Shown: piece by piece, positions 19,365-26,985 of the stretch
How the letters are laid out: the number at the start of each line of letters is the position of its first letter
Position numbering within the stretch: position 1 is the first letter of the stretch
Assembly (NCBI RefSeq): GCF_014205765.1
Contig: NZ_JACIIZ010000002.1
Location: forward strand, 1-64,000
Direction: 5' to 3'
Source: Nitrospirillum iridis
GTDB lineage: Bacteria > Pseudomonadota > Alphaproteobacteria > Azospirillales > Azospirillaceae
Length of the DNA stretch: 64,000 nucleotides
Notes under the pieces: generated by a model
What the model was told of the DNA's origin: nothing
Databases searched by the model: none
The model's input: the letters and a program-made list of their open reading frames with translations, nothing else
Made by a program: the position numbers and the translations under genes

Positions 19365-20558
19365 TCAGGCGGCCTCCAGCAGGCCCAGCGCTTCCTGCAG
19401 CCTTTCATAGGAAAGTCCGTGCCGCAGCAGGTACGCGGCCACGTGGCTGAAGAAATCCTGCAGGCCATCGCAGATGACGGAGGGGTTGTCGAACCGCCGT
19501 TTCGCGCTGAAGCGATTGATGGGCCGTCCCCCCCTGCAGGCGTTCTTCCAGCAGCATTCCCGGCATTTCGCCGGCAGGTTCCGGCGGGATTCCGTCAGTT
19601 CCTGGAACATGGGGCGGTTGATGAAGTCGATCAGCGGGGTGTTGGCGACGTTCACGCCGCTCTCGAAGAAATTGCCGCTGGTGGCGCGCAGGGTGTCGTC
19701 CGGCCCGATGTCGCCGTTGGAGGAAATGGTGAGGGCCTGGTGGCCGTGGTGGTATTCGTCGTCGATGCGCCGGATGCCGGCCCGCCCCTGCGACAGGACG
19801 ATCAGGGCGTTCTTCAGGATACGCACTTGGATGGCCGGATTGTCGTCCCTCGCCCATTCGTCGAACAGGTCGCAGAGATAATGGCCGTAGCCTTCCGCCA
19901 GCGTGGGGTCGAAGGTGTCATGGTCGTCCAGAGGCAGCAGGAAATCCATGCCGGTGAAGCCCAGATCATCGACGAAATGGCGGTAGGTCAGGCGCGCGTC
20001 GAAGCGGGGGTTGATGACGCACAAGGCGCCGACGCGACCGATCCGCTGCGCCGCGGCGGCGGCCTGCAACTTGAGGATGCCGGCGGCGGTGCCGTCATAG
20101 GTTCCCCGGCCGCGATGGTCCACCCGCTCCAGATCATTGTAGTCGCGGGGGCCATCGATGCTGACGCCGATGGAGAAGTTGTAGTTGGAAAAGATGCTGA
20201 TCCATTCATCGTCGACCAGCATGCCGTTGGTCTGGACCTTGAACTGCAGGTGGCATACGGGATCCAGCCTGGAACTGAAGATATCGCAAATGGCGATGAA
20301 CGAATCCTTCTTGATCATCAGCGGCTCGCCGCCGTGCATATCGATGGTTACGGCCTCCGCCCCCAGGTCGATGACGCCCTGGCGTAAGAAATCGGCGATG
20401 GATTCGGCGGTCGTCAACGGTAGATGAACCGGATGTCTTTTATAATCATCATTATTCATGTTAAAGAAATAACAGTATGTGCAATTAATGTTGCATCGTT
20501 CCGTAATTTTAACGATCACCTCGATGCGTCTTACTTTCGTCTTCAATATTCCAGACAT
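19365..20558 (-). CDS. Radical SAM/SPASM peptide maturase
   Basis: A 397-residue enzyme. The [4Fe-4S]-SAM motif is C22-x3-C26-x2-C29 (ERCNINCTYC), and the SAM-binding GGEP motif lies at 76-79. The C-terminal SPASM-like region has C332, C335, C336, C341 and C363 in an arrangement (CRECCWKNACRGG) seen in RiPP-modifying maturases of the XyeB/GrrM/FxsB kind, which make side-chain cyclophane crosslinks. I see no PqqD-like recognition domain. It lies immediately downstream of the repeat-core precursor gene, its presumed substrate. The ATG at 20558 was chosen because the conserved region begins there; an upstream ATG at 20597 falls inside a hairpin. The exact chemistry (cyclophane, epimerisation or other) is not decidable here. 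Confidence 0.93.
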   Translation of the reverse strand: MSGILKTKVRRIEVIVKITERCNINCTYCYFFNMNNDDYKRHPVHLPLTTAESIADFLRQGVIDLGAEAVTIDMHGGEPLMIKKDSFIAICDIFSSRLDPVCHLQFKVQTNGMLVDDEWISIFSNYNFSIGVSIDGPRDYNDLERVDHRGRGTYDGTAAGILKLQAAAAAQRIGRVGALCVINPRFDARLTYRHFVDDLGFTGMDFLLPLDDHDTFDPTLAEGYGHYLCDLFDEWARDDNPAIQVRILKNALIVLSQGRAGIRRIDDEYHHGHQALTISSNGDIGPDDTLRATSGNFFESGVNVANTPLIDFINRPMFQELTESRRNLPAKCRECCWKNACRGGRPINRFSAKRRFDNPSVICDGLQDFFSHVAAYLLRHGLSYERLQEALGLLEAA

Positions 20559-20589
20559 CGCCCGCCCCACCCATTGATTGATTGGGAAA

Positions 20590-20617
20590 GGCGGCATGGG
20601 CGTTCACCCATGCCGCC
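20590..20617 (-). terminator. Hairpin between precursor and maturase genes (likely attenuator)
   Basis: An 11-bp perfect inverted repeat (GGCGGCATGGG / CCCATGCCGCC, 6-nt loop) starts 8 nt after the precursor stop codon and is followed by only a short TTT on the minus strand. A leaky terminator or mRNA-stabilising stem here would let the small precursor be made in excess over the maturase and exporter, as is common in RiPP operons. Confidence 0.7.
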
Positions 20618-20625
20618 CGCTTAAA

Positions 20626-20808
20626 TCACGAGAAGGAAAGGTCGAAGGTCAGGTCGAAGGTCAGGTCGAACGTTAAGTCGAACGACAGGTCGAAGTCGCC
20701 ACCAGCCACGCTTTCCAGCGCGGCGGCCGACAAACGGGTCATGGGCATGCCGACGATGGCGTCCGGCGCAGTGATGCCTTTGCGGGCAAGCATCGAGGAA
20801 AGTTGCAT
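20626..20808 (-). CDS. RiPP precursor peptide with double-glycine leader and FDL(S/T)-repeat core
   Basis: A 60-residue peptide. The leader (1-37) ends in LSAAALESVAGG, matching the double-glycine consensus at every key position: L-12, S-11, L-7, V-4, G-2, G-1. The predicted core (38-60) has no Cys. After D38 come five tetrapeptides FDLS, FDLT, FDLT, FDLT, FDLS, then FS. The first gene of the operon, it precedes a radical SAM/SPASM enzyme, an S9 peptidase, an HlyD protein and a C39 exporter. The ATG at 20808 has AAGGGA at good spacing; in-frame ATGs upstream (20862, 20850, 20826) are less likely. The core is acidic (five Asp) and amphipathic if extended. I do not recognise this exact core; it may belong to the multi-cyclophane RiPPs. 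Confidence 0.88.
   Translation of the reverse strand: MQLSSMLARKGITAPDAIVGMPMTRLSAAALESVAGGDFDLSFDLTFDLTFDLTFDLSFS
20635..20694 (-). repeat. Five 12-bp repeats encoding the FDL(S/T) core
   Basis: Five head-to-tail 12-bp units of the form TTC-GAC-(CTN or TTA)-(TCN or ACN). The Phe and Asp codons are invariant (TTC, GAC), while Leu and Ser/Thr codons vary (CTG, TTA, CTT; TCG, ACG, ACC, TCC). Synonymous change with a kept peptide pattern suggests selection on the amino-acid repeat rather than a very recent slippage event. Confidence 0.92.
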
Positions 20809-20944
20809 TTTATGTTTTCCCTTCATGAAGATGAGGGTGGATTTCCCCATCGGCGAAACCATAGATGGTGGTATATTTGTTATACAATATGATCCGTTGA
20901 ATTATTCCTATCAGGGGTGGTTCTGATTACGGAGGTAATCAACC
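20809..20944. promoter_or_regulatory. AT-rich divergent promoter region of RiPP operon and fic
   Basis: The gap between the divergent precursor and fic starts is AT-rich around 20872-20910 (TATATTTGTTATACAATATG) within GC-rich surroundings. It must hold the promoters for both directions. Several TATA-like -10 candidates exist but no convincing -35/-10 pair could be fixed. The fic ribosome-binding site GGAGG is at 20931-20935. Confidence 0.5.
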
Positions 20945-21757
20945 TTGAGTTATAAGGCGACCACCAATGCGTACACCGCAACCCTCGCCCCCCTTCCCCC
21001 GGCAATTCCGCTGGGCCGGTTGCAGGGGGTAGCGGCGCGGGCCGCTGAAACCATCCGGGCGGCCTGCCTGCGGGGACTGCCGCCCTTGCGACTCGATGAC
21101 GCGGCCCTGTTCATCAGCGGGGACCCGTTCGCGGGCGTGCCCGAGGGGCGCATCCCCCGGGCGCCCATCGCGCCCAGCGACGCATGGCGCCTGTCCGACC
21201 CGATGGAGGAGGCGCGCGCGGCGGCGGCTTACGCCGTGCTGTCGGGGGCCTTGGACCGGCCGTTGACCCTGGACGATCTGGCCGCCGCCCATGCCGCGCT
21301 GGACGTCGCCCTGCCGGAGGAGGCCCGCGCCTATATGCGTCCGGGACTGTTGCGGGTGGTGGCGACCACCATGCGACGGGAGGGGGAGGGGCAGGTCTAC
21401 GCGCCGCCGCCGCCCGATGCCGCCCGCGACCTGCTGCGCCAACTTCTGGATTATGTGGAGGGGGTGCGGCGGGCTGGCCCCATCGACCTTATCCAGTGCG
21501 CGCTGGTCTACTATCAGTTCGTCGCCATTCATCCCTTCCATGACGGCAATGGACGCCTGTCCCGCGCCCTGGCCCGCCTGCTGCTGGAACGGCATCACGC
21601 TGGTGCCGGCGCGCTGGACTTGACGGCCCTGGTGCGCGTCAATCGGGCCTATCATGACTATCGTATCGTCGCCGTGCACCGGTCGGGGCGCTGGGCGGAA
21701 TGGGCGCACTTCTTCTGCCAGATGCTGATCCGGCGGTGCGCGGCGCCGCACGGGTGA
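20945..21757 (+). CDS. Short Fic-domain protein (putative AMP/nucleotide transferase)
   Basis: A 270-residue Fic protein with an intact active-site motif, H196-PFHDGNGRLS-R207, matching HPFx(D/E)GNGRxxR, so nucleotidyl transfer (usually AMPylation of a Ser/Thr/Tyr hydroxyl) is chemically possible. An upstream helical region precedes the core. The protein ends soon after the core, lacking the C-terminal winged-helix of the common class II Fic proteins of about 370 residues. A clear (S/T)xxxE(G/N) auto-inhibitory motif was not found. The start is TTG with a strong GGAGG 9 bp upstream. It is divergent from the RiPP operon and has no recognisable antitoxin partner. The target is unknown; a link with the peptide cluster is only positional. 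Confidence 0.88.
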   Translation: MSYKATTNAYTATLAPLPPAIPLGRLQGVAARAAETIRAACLRGLPPLRLDDAALFISGDPFAGVPEGRIPRAPIAPSDAWRLSDPMEEARAAAAYAVLSGALDRPLTLDDLAAAHAALDVALPEEARAYMRPGLLRVVATTMRREGEGQVYAPPPPDAARDLLRQLLDYVEGVRRAGPIDLIQCALVYYQFVAIHPFHDGNGRLSRALARLLLERHHAGAGALDLTALVRVNRAYHDYRIVAVHRSGRWAEWAHFFCQMLIRRCAAPHG

Positions 21758-21789
21758 GGGGGGCTGGCCTTGGACGCGCGGGCCCGTCG

Positions 21790-22680
21790 TCAAGGGGCGA
21801 GGGTCGCGTTCAGCAGGGCGGCCAGGCGCACCCCCGCCTGTTGCACGCGTTGCCGGACGGCGGGCCAAGCCGCTTGGTCGTAGTCCTGGCCCAACTCACC
21901 CGACGGCGGAAGCTTGCCATAGACGAGGTCCTTGGCCATCACCCGGCCCTCCGCGGCCCACTCCAGGGCCAGGGGTTCCAATCGCCCCATGAGGCCGGGT
22001 GTCGTCCAGAGTGCCGCCTGTTCCGCCGTGATCGCCTGGTCCAGACTGGCCGCCGCCGCGCGCGCCTTGGCCGGGTCGACGGTGTAGTCGGGCGATACCT
22101 TCAGGCCGGTCTTGTAGGCCAGAAGGTCATCGCCCCACAGGGAGTGCAGGTTCAGGTGTCCTTGCGCGTCCTGGCCGTAGAACGTGACCTTGATCTTCAG
22201 GCCGCCCTTGTCATGGTCGCGTTCCGCCACGTTCAGCGGTTCATGCAGGTCGGCCATCAGATGCACGACCCACTTCAAGGCGGTCAGGCGCTCGGCCGCG
22301 GGGCGTCCCTTGTCCGCCAGAGTCCGGGCGAATTCAGGCAGCTTGGCGACCACGCAGGCGCCGCCGGGGCAGTCGCGTGCCGGAACGTAGCCAGCGGCGT
22401 TGATATCGACGTCGACATAGTGCCAGGGCAAGGTCTCGGGCAGGCCGCCCTGATCGCGCGGGGCGTGGCCGATGACGTCCGCCCAGCCCGCCACGTCGTC
22501 CAGGCCATGACGCTGTTCCAGCGCCAGCAAGGCATCCACCTGCAGGCGGGCGGCGGGGGTCAGGCGGGCTTCGGCGATGTCGGCGACCAGCACATGGCCG
22601 ACCAGCCCCCAGGCCGCCGCGGGGCGGGACGTCATGGCCAGCAAGGCCAGGGCAATGGACGCGGCGTGCTTCAGGCGCAT
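21790..22680 (-). CDS. Secreted S1/P1-type zinc nuclease
   Basis: A 296-residue protein with a signal peptide (ASIALALLAMTSRPAAA) directly followed by WGLVGH, so the mature N-terminal Trp can coordinate zinc as in P1 nuclease. Further zinc ligands are in AGWADVIG, in the HLMADLHEPLNVAERDHDKGG stretch and in NLHSLWGDDL. The family cleaves single-stranded DNA/RNA and 3' nucleotides in the periplasm or outside the cell. All hallmark motifs are present and length is normal. It converges on fic (33 bp apart) and has its own upstream AT-rich region (22681-22780). Confidence 0.92.
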   Translation of the reverse strand: MRLKHAASIALALLAMTSRPAAAWGLVGHVLVADIAEARLTPAARLQVDALLALEQRHGLDDVAGWADVIGHAPRDQGGLPETLPWHYVDVDINAAGYVPARDCPGGACVVAKLPEFARTLADKGRPAAERLTALKWVVHLMADLHEPLNVAERDHDKGGLKIKVTFYGQDAQGHLNLHSLWGDDLLAYKTGLKVSPDYTVDPAKARAAAASLDQAITAEQAALWTTPGLMGRLEPLALEWAAEGRVMAKDLVYGKLPPSGELGQDYDQAAWPAVRQRVQQAGVRLAALLNATLAP

Positions 22681-22901
22681 GGTTCCGGCTATTTATGGTG
22701 GTTATTGGCAATCAATAGAATTCTATTAGGAGAAAATGTCAATTTTTCCGCCATGAAAGAATAATGAAAGCAACACAAGACAACCGGTGGGGAGGTTCCC
22801 GCCTCTGCCCCGTCACGCCGCACCGGGTGACGGGTCTTGCCGTCGCCTCGTCGCCGGGCCAGGGTGTCTGTCATGCGGAATTTTGAGATAGCGGGGGCGG
22901 C

Positions 22902-23849
22902 ATGCGGATGGGTTTGAGGATGGCGGCGGCGATGATGGTCGCCGGTTTGATGGTGGGGCCGGCGGCCGTGCGCGCGGCGGAGGCGACGGGCTCCGCCGCC
23001 AGCGCAGGGTCCAAGGGCGCCCCCCAGACCATCCAGCTGTTCGGCGCCTCGATCAAATATTATGAGGCGGGGCGGGGCCCCACCCTGGTGCTGGTCCACG
23101 GCTTGGGCAGCAGCGCGCAGGGGGATTGGGGCAAGGTCATGGCGGATCTGGCCAAGACCCATCATGTCCTGGCGCTGGACTAGCTGGGCTTCGGCACGTC
23201 GGACAAGCCGATGATCGACTATGCCATCCAGACCTGGGTGGATTTCCTGGGCGAATTCCTGCGCCGGAAGAAGGTGACGGACTTCACCCTGATGGGCGAG
23301 TCCCTGGGCGGCTGGATATCGGCGCAATACACCATCCAGGCCCTGGATGGCATCGCCGCCGACCCGGCCTTCGCCCTGCCCAAGCCGTCCAAGCTTGTGC
23401 TGTGCGACGCCGCCGGCCGGCACGACACCATGGCCAAGACCTTCGGGCCCAAGGCCGCGGGCGCCGAGGCGCCGCCCCCGTCCGCCTCATTGGCCGGGCA
23501 GAAGGCCTTGCTGGGCGCCGTCTTCCATGACCCGCGCTGGTCCAGCGGGCCGGCGGCGCTGAAGCGCGGCTTCGCCTGGAGCCTGTCCAAGGGCGACGCC
23601 TGGACCATCCATTCCGTCTACACCAACCCTGGCTTGCTTAACGAGACGGTGGACGGCAAGCTGAAGGACATCACCATCCCCACCCTGGTGGTGTGGGGGG
23701 CGGATGACGGGCTGCTGCCGCCGGCGGACGGCCAGTTCTTCGCCGAGGGCATACCCGGATCACGCCTGGTCACCATCCCCGACAGCGGCCACGCCCCGAT
23801 GATCGAGACGCCCCAGGCCTTCCTGGCGGCGGTCGAATCCTTCCTGTAA
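22902..23849 (+). pseudogene. Exported alpha/beta hydrolase interrupted by one amber codon
   Basis: The reading frame is open from 22902 to 23849 except for a single TAG at 23181-23183. Before it lie a signal peptide and the oxyanion segment LVLVHGLGSS. After it, in the same frame, come LGFGTSDKP, the nucleophile elbow MGESLGGW, the acid WGADDGLLPP and the His in DSGHAP. In related hydrolases the broken spot is usually D-x-x-G-F-G, so TAG plausibly replaced a sense codon such as CAG (Gln). The rest is unscarred, implying a recent nonsense mutation, a sequencing error or suppression. An internal ATG at 23211 would give a fragment lacking the oxyanion loop. Confidence 0.82.
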
Positions 23850-23871
23850 CCGCTTGCCAGGAGAGCACCCG

Positions 23872-24306
23872 ATGCCGGACGCGGACTACGCCGCCTATGA
23901 CGGGGCGGCCCCCTATTTCGACTTGGTGCGGGGCGCGCTGGGCGACCGTGTCGATGGCGCGCACTTCTTCGACGTCGTCGCCGACGACATCATCTATGAG
24001 GTCCTCTACGACTTCCCCGGCTGGCCGCGCATCGTCCGGGGCCGGGCCGAGCTGATGGAGAGGTTCGCCGGCTACAGCCAGCATATCGCGCTGGACGCCG
24101 CCGATAACCTGGTCGCCCATGGGGCGGACGACGGCCGGGTCGTCGTCATCGAGTACCAGGTCCACGGCACCATCCTCGCGACGGGCGTCCGTTACGACAA
24201 CCGTTTCGCCTCCATCATCCGGATCGAGAACCGGAAGATCGCGCATTGGCGGGATTATATGGACTCCCTGGCGGCATGGAACGCGCTGACGGCGCGGGCG
24301 CCTTGA
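23872..24306 (+). CDS. SnoaL/NTF2-like small protein
   Basis: A 144-residue protein with the cone-fold signature of SnoaL-like/NTF2-like proteins: an N-terminal helix (AHFFDVVADDIIYEVLYDFPG), the RGRAELMERFAGY segment, then beta strands ending IIRIENRKIAHWRDYMDS. Such proteins are often small isomerases, hydrolases or ligand binders; the substrate is not predictable. The ATG at 23872 follows AGGAGA at good spacing; an upstream TTG would overlap that site. It starts 22 bp after the broken hydrolase and was probably co-transcribed with it. Confidence 0.85.
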   Translation: MPDADYAAYDGAAPYFDLVRGALGDRVDGAHFFDVVADDIIYEVLYDFPGWPRIVRGRAELMERFAGYSQHIALDAADNLVAHGADDGRVVVIEYQVHGTILATGVRYDNRFASIIRIENRKIAHWRDYMDSLAAWNALTARAP

Positions 24307-24407
24307 GGGCTCGCCGCCAGCGGTCCGCGCCCCTGTGACGGGGATTTGACCGCAAGGAAATCCCCTGTACCCTGGCCCCAATGAAACCAAGGGGATCGGG
24401 GGAAAAG

Positions 24408-26105
24408 ATGGCGGTCAGGCGCATGGGGCGCACGGGGCTGATAGCGGCGGCGGTGTCCGCCCTGGCCGTGCTGGCGGGGCAGGCGGGGGCGGCCCCTACG
24501 CTGCTGGTCAACGCCGTCATCCATACCGAGGACCCGGCCAACCCCACGGCCGGCGCGCTCGCCTGGGATGAGGCGGGCACCCTGCTGGCGGTGGGTGACG
24601 CCGCCGACCTGGCCCGGCGCTACCCCGGCGCCACCACCGTGGACGCCAGCGGCGGCGCCGTGGTGCCCGGCCTGATCGACGCCCACGGCCATGTGCAGGA
24701 GGAGGGGGCCTCGCTGCTGACCGCCGATCTGGTGGGCGCCACGTCGAAGGCCGAGATCCTGGCGCGACTGAAGGCGCAGGCGGCCAAGCTGGCGCCCGGT
24801 GACTGGCTGCAGGGCCGGGGCTGGGACCAGAACCGCTGGGCGGACAAGGCCTTCCCCACCGCCGCCGACCTGGACGCGGCCTTCCCCGACCGGCCGGTGG
24901 TGCTGGAACGCATCGACGGCCACGCCCTGTGGGTGAACAGTGCGGCCTTGCGCGTGGCGGCGGCCAAGCCGGGGGCCAAGAGCCTGGACGGCGCCTGGCA
25001 GCCCCAGGGCGGCCGCATCATGCGCCAGGGCAAGGCCGCCACCGGCGTGCTGATCGACAACGCCATGGATTTGGTGGCCGAGGCCATGCCGCCGCGCACC
25101 GACGCGCAGATCCGCCAGAACTACCAGCTGGCCTTCGCCGAGATGGTGTCGCTGGGCCTGACCGGCACGCATGAGCCCGGCATCAGCCTCCAATCCTTCC
25201 GCGTGCTGCAGGACATGGCGGCCAAGGGGGAGGTGCCGGTGCGCCTCTACACCATGGCCGATGGCGACCATGAGGCGCTGGACTGGCTGTGTGCCCAGGG
25301 CGGCGGCTACACCGACCCCACCGGCCGGGTGCGCATGCGGGCGGTGAAGCTGTATATGGACGGCGCCCTGGGCAGCCGGGGCGCCAAGCTGCTGCGCCCC
25401 TACAGCGACGATGCCGGCAACAGCGGCATCTATGTCACCAACCCCGCCGATTACGCCCGCGTCGTCGCCAAGGCCAAGGGCTGCCACGTCCAGGTGGCCA
25501 CCCACGCCATCGGCGACGGCGGCAACCGCACGGTGCTGGACACCTACGCCAAGGTCTTGGGCGCCGACACCAAATCCGACCTGCGCTGGCGGGTGGAGCA
25601 TGCGCAGATCCTGACGCTGGACGACATTCCGCGCTTCGCCCCGCTGGGCGTCATCGCCTCGATGCAACCCACCCACGCCACCTCCGACATGCCGTGGGCG
25701 GAGAAGCGCCTGGGCCATGACCGCCTGGCCGGCGCCTATGCCTGGCAGCGTCTGCGCCAGTCCGGCGCCCGGCTGGCGCTCGGCTCCGACTTCCCGGTGG
25801 AGAAGGCGAACCCCATGCTGGGCCTCTACGCCGCCGTCACCCGCCAGGACCTGGCGGGCCAGCCCCCCGGCGGCTGGCTGCCCGACCAGCGCCTGTCGCG
25901 GGAGGAGGCGCTGGCCGGATTCACCCGCGACGCCGCCTACGCCGGCTTCATGGAGGGCGAGGTGGGCACGCTCAAGCCCGGCCTGCGCGCCGACTTCGTC
26001 ATCCTCGACGCCGACCCCCTGACCGTGGCCCCGCGCCGGATCGCCGACATCAAGCCGCTGTCCACCTGGGTGGACGGCAGGAAGGTGTATGAGGCGGGGA
26101 AGTGA
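24408..26105 (+). CDS. Exported amidohydrolase (YtcJ-like, metal-dependent)
   Basis: A 565-residue member of the amidohydrolase_3 group. A signal peptide (GLIAAAVSALAVLAGQAGA) is followed by a composite beta domain and a TIM barrel. Metal-site motifs are DAHGHV, the Lys in VKLYMDGALGSRGA, ATHAIGDGGNR, RVEHAQIL and LGSDFPVE. Relatives hydrolyse amides, imides or N-acyl compounds; the substrate here is unknown. I chose ATG 24408 because GGGGGA lies just upstream and the signal peptide begins there; an ATG at 24381 adds nine residues. It appears complete and stands alone. Confidence 0.88.
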   Translation: MAVRRMGRTGLIAAAVSALAVLAGQAGAAPTLLVNAVIHTEDPANPTAGALAWDEAGTLLAVGDAADLARRYPGATTVDASGGAVVPGLIDAHGHVQEEGASLLTADLVGATSKAEILARLKAQAAKLAPGDWLQGRGWDQNRWADKAFPTAADLDAAFPDRPVVLERIDGHALWVNSAALRVAAAKPGAKSLDGAWQPQGGRIMRQGKAATGVLIDNAMDLVAEAMPPRTDAQIRQNYQLAFAEMVSLGLTGTHEPGISLQSFRVLQDMAAKGEVPVRLYTMADGDHEALDWLCAQGGGYTDPTGRVRMRAVKLYMDGALGSRGAKLLRPYSDDAGNSGIYVTNPADYARVVAKAKGCHVQVATHAIGDGGNRTVLDTYAKVLGADTKSDLRWRVEHAQILTLDDIPRFAPLGVIASMQPTHATSDMPWAEKRLGHDRLAGAYAWQRLRQSGARLALGSDFPVEKANPMLGLYAAVTRQDLAGQPPGGWLPDQRLSREEALAGFTRDAAYAGFMEGEVGTLKPGLRADFVILDADPLTVAPRRIADIKPLSTWVDGRKVYEAGK

Positions 26106-26205
26106 GCCTGCGCGGTTGTGCCTCTGGCGCGTCACAATCGCCCTGATAATATGATGGCATCTCTGCAAGCGACGCGTTGCGGACGGGGATGCCAAAGGGG
26201 GAACG

Positions 26206-26976
26206 ATGCGCGCCAGGGTGCTTGCTTGTTTGCTGATGTCCGGACTGTTGCTGTTGGCGCATCCGGGATGGGCCCAGGATCCAGGGGCAGGGCAGCCTGC
26301 CGCCAGTTCGCCGCCCGCCGATCCCAAGGTGGCGGCGGAGAAGGCCGAGGACGAAGCCATGCTGCGGCTGCTGGGGGAAGGGGCGCAGTTGATGCGGTCC
26401 GGCCAGCCGCGGCAGGCGATCGAGACCTATGACAAGATCATCGCCACCTATGAGGCGCGCTACCAGGATAGCAAGGAAAAGCTCTATTGCGCTAACGGGA
26501 TGGCGGAGACCTTGGCCTATATGATGCTGGCGGCCAGCCAGAAGCAGGCGGCCAAGGCGCTGGCCCCCACCTGGGCGGTGGCTTACTTCATGAAAGGCTA
26601 TGCCCTGGTGGAGTTGCGGGATACGGCGAGCGCCAAGGCCGCCCTGGAAAAGGCGCGCGACCTGTCGCCCTACAATCCCCATTTCCTGAACGAACTGGCC
26701 AACATCTACAAAGGCGAGAAGAACTGGCCGCTGGCGCTGGAGACCTATCAGGCAGCCAAGGAACATGTCGCGGCGTTTGCCCTGCCCCAGCTCAAGGATA
26801 AGGACGAGACCGCGGCCTTGCATGGCATCGCTTTCGTCTATTCCGAGACCGGCAAGTTGGATGAGGCCGAGACCATCTATAAGCAATGCCTGGAAAAGAA
26901 TCCCCAGGACACCTATGCCCAGAGCGAGCTGAACTATATCGCGCAGCAACGGGCTAAGCAGGCCCAGGTCCGGTAG
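26206..26976 (+). CDS. Exported tetratricopeptide-repeat protein
   Basis: A 256-residue protein with a signal peptide (ACLLMSGLLLLAHPGWAQ) and at least three TPR-like helix pairs. Examples are the GAQLMRSGQPRQAIETYDKI region (about 60-85) and GIAFVYSETGKLDEAETIYK (about 206-225). TPRs mediate protein contacts; no enzyme motif is seen. GGGGGAAC precedes the ATG. The next gene, 9 bp downstream, encodes a clear paralogue. The pair is likely one transcript. Confidence 0.82.
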   Translation: MRARVLACLLMSGLLLLAHPGWAQDPGAGQPAASSPPADPKVAAEKAEDEAMLRLLGEGAQLMRSGQPRQAIETYDKIIATYEARYQDSKEKLYCANGMAETLAYMMLAASQKQAAKALAPTWAVAYFMKGYALVELRDTASAKAALEKARDLSPYNPHFLNELANIYKGEKNWPLALETYQAAKEHVAAFALPQLKDKDETAALHGIAFVYSETGKLDEAETIYKQCLEKNPQDTYAQSELNYIAQQRAKQAQVR

Positions 26977-26985
26977 GGGGCCGGC

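Noticed and set aside
23211-23849. The downstream half of the broken hydrolase as an independent gene
   Set aside because: It has no ribosome-binding site before ATG 23211 and lacks the oxyanion loop, so it is better read as part of one interrupted gene.
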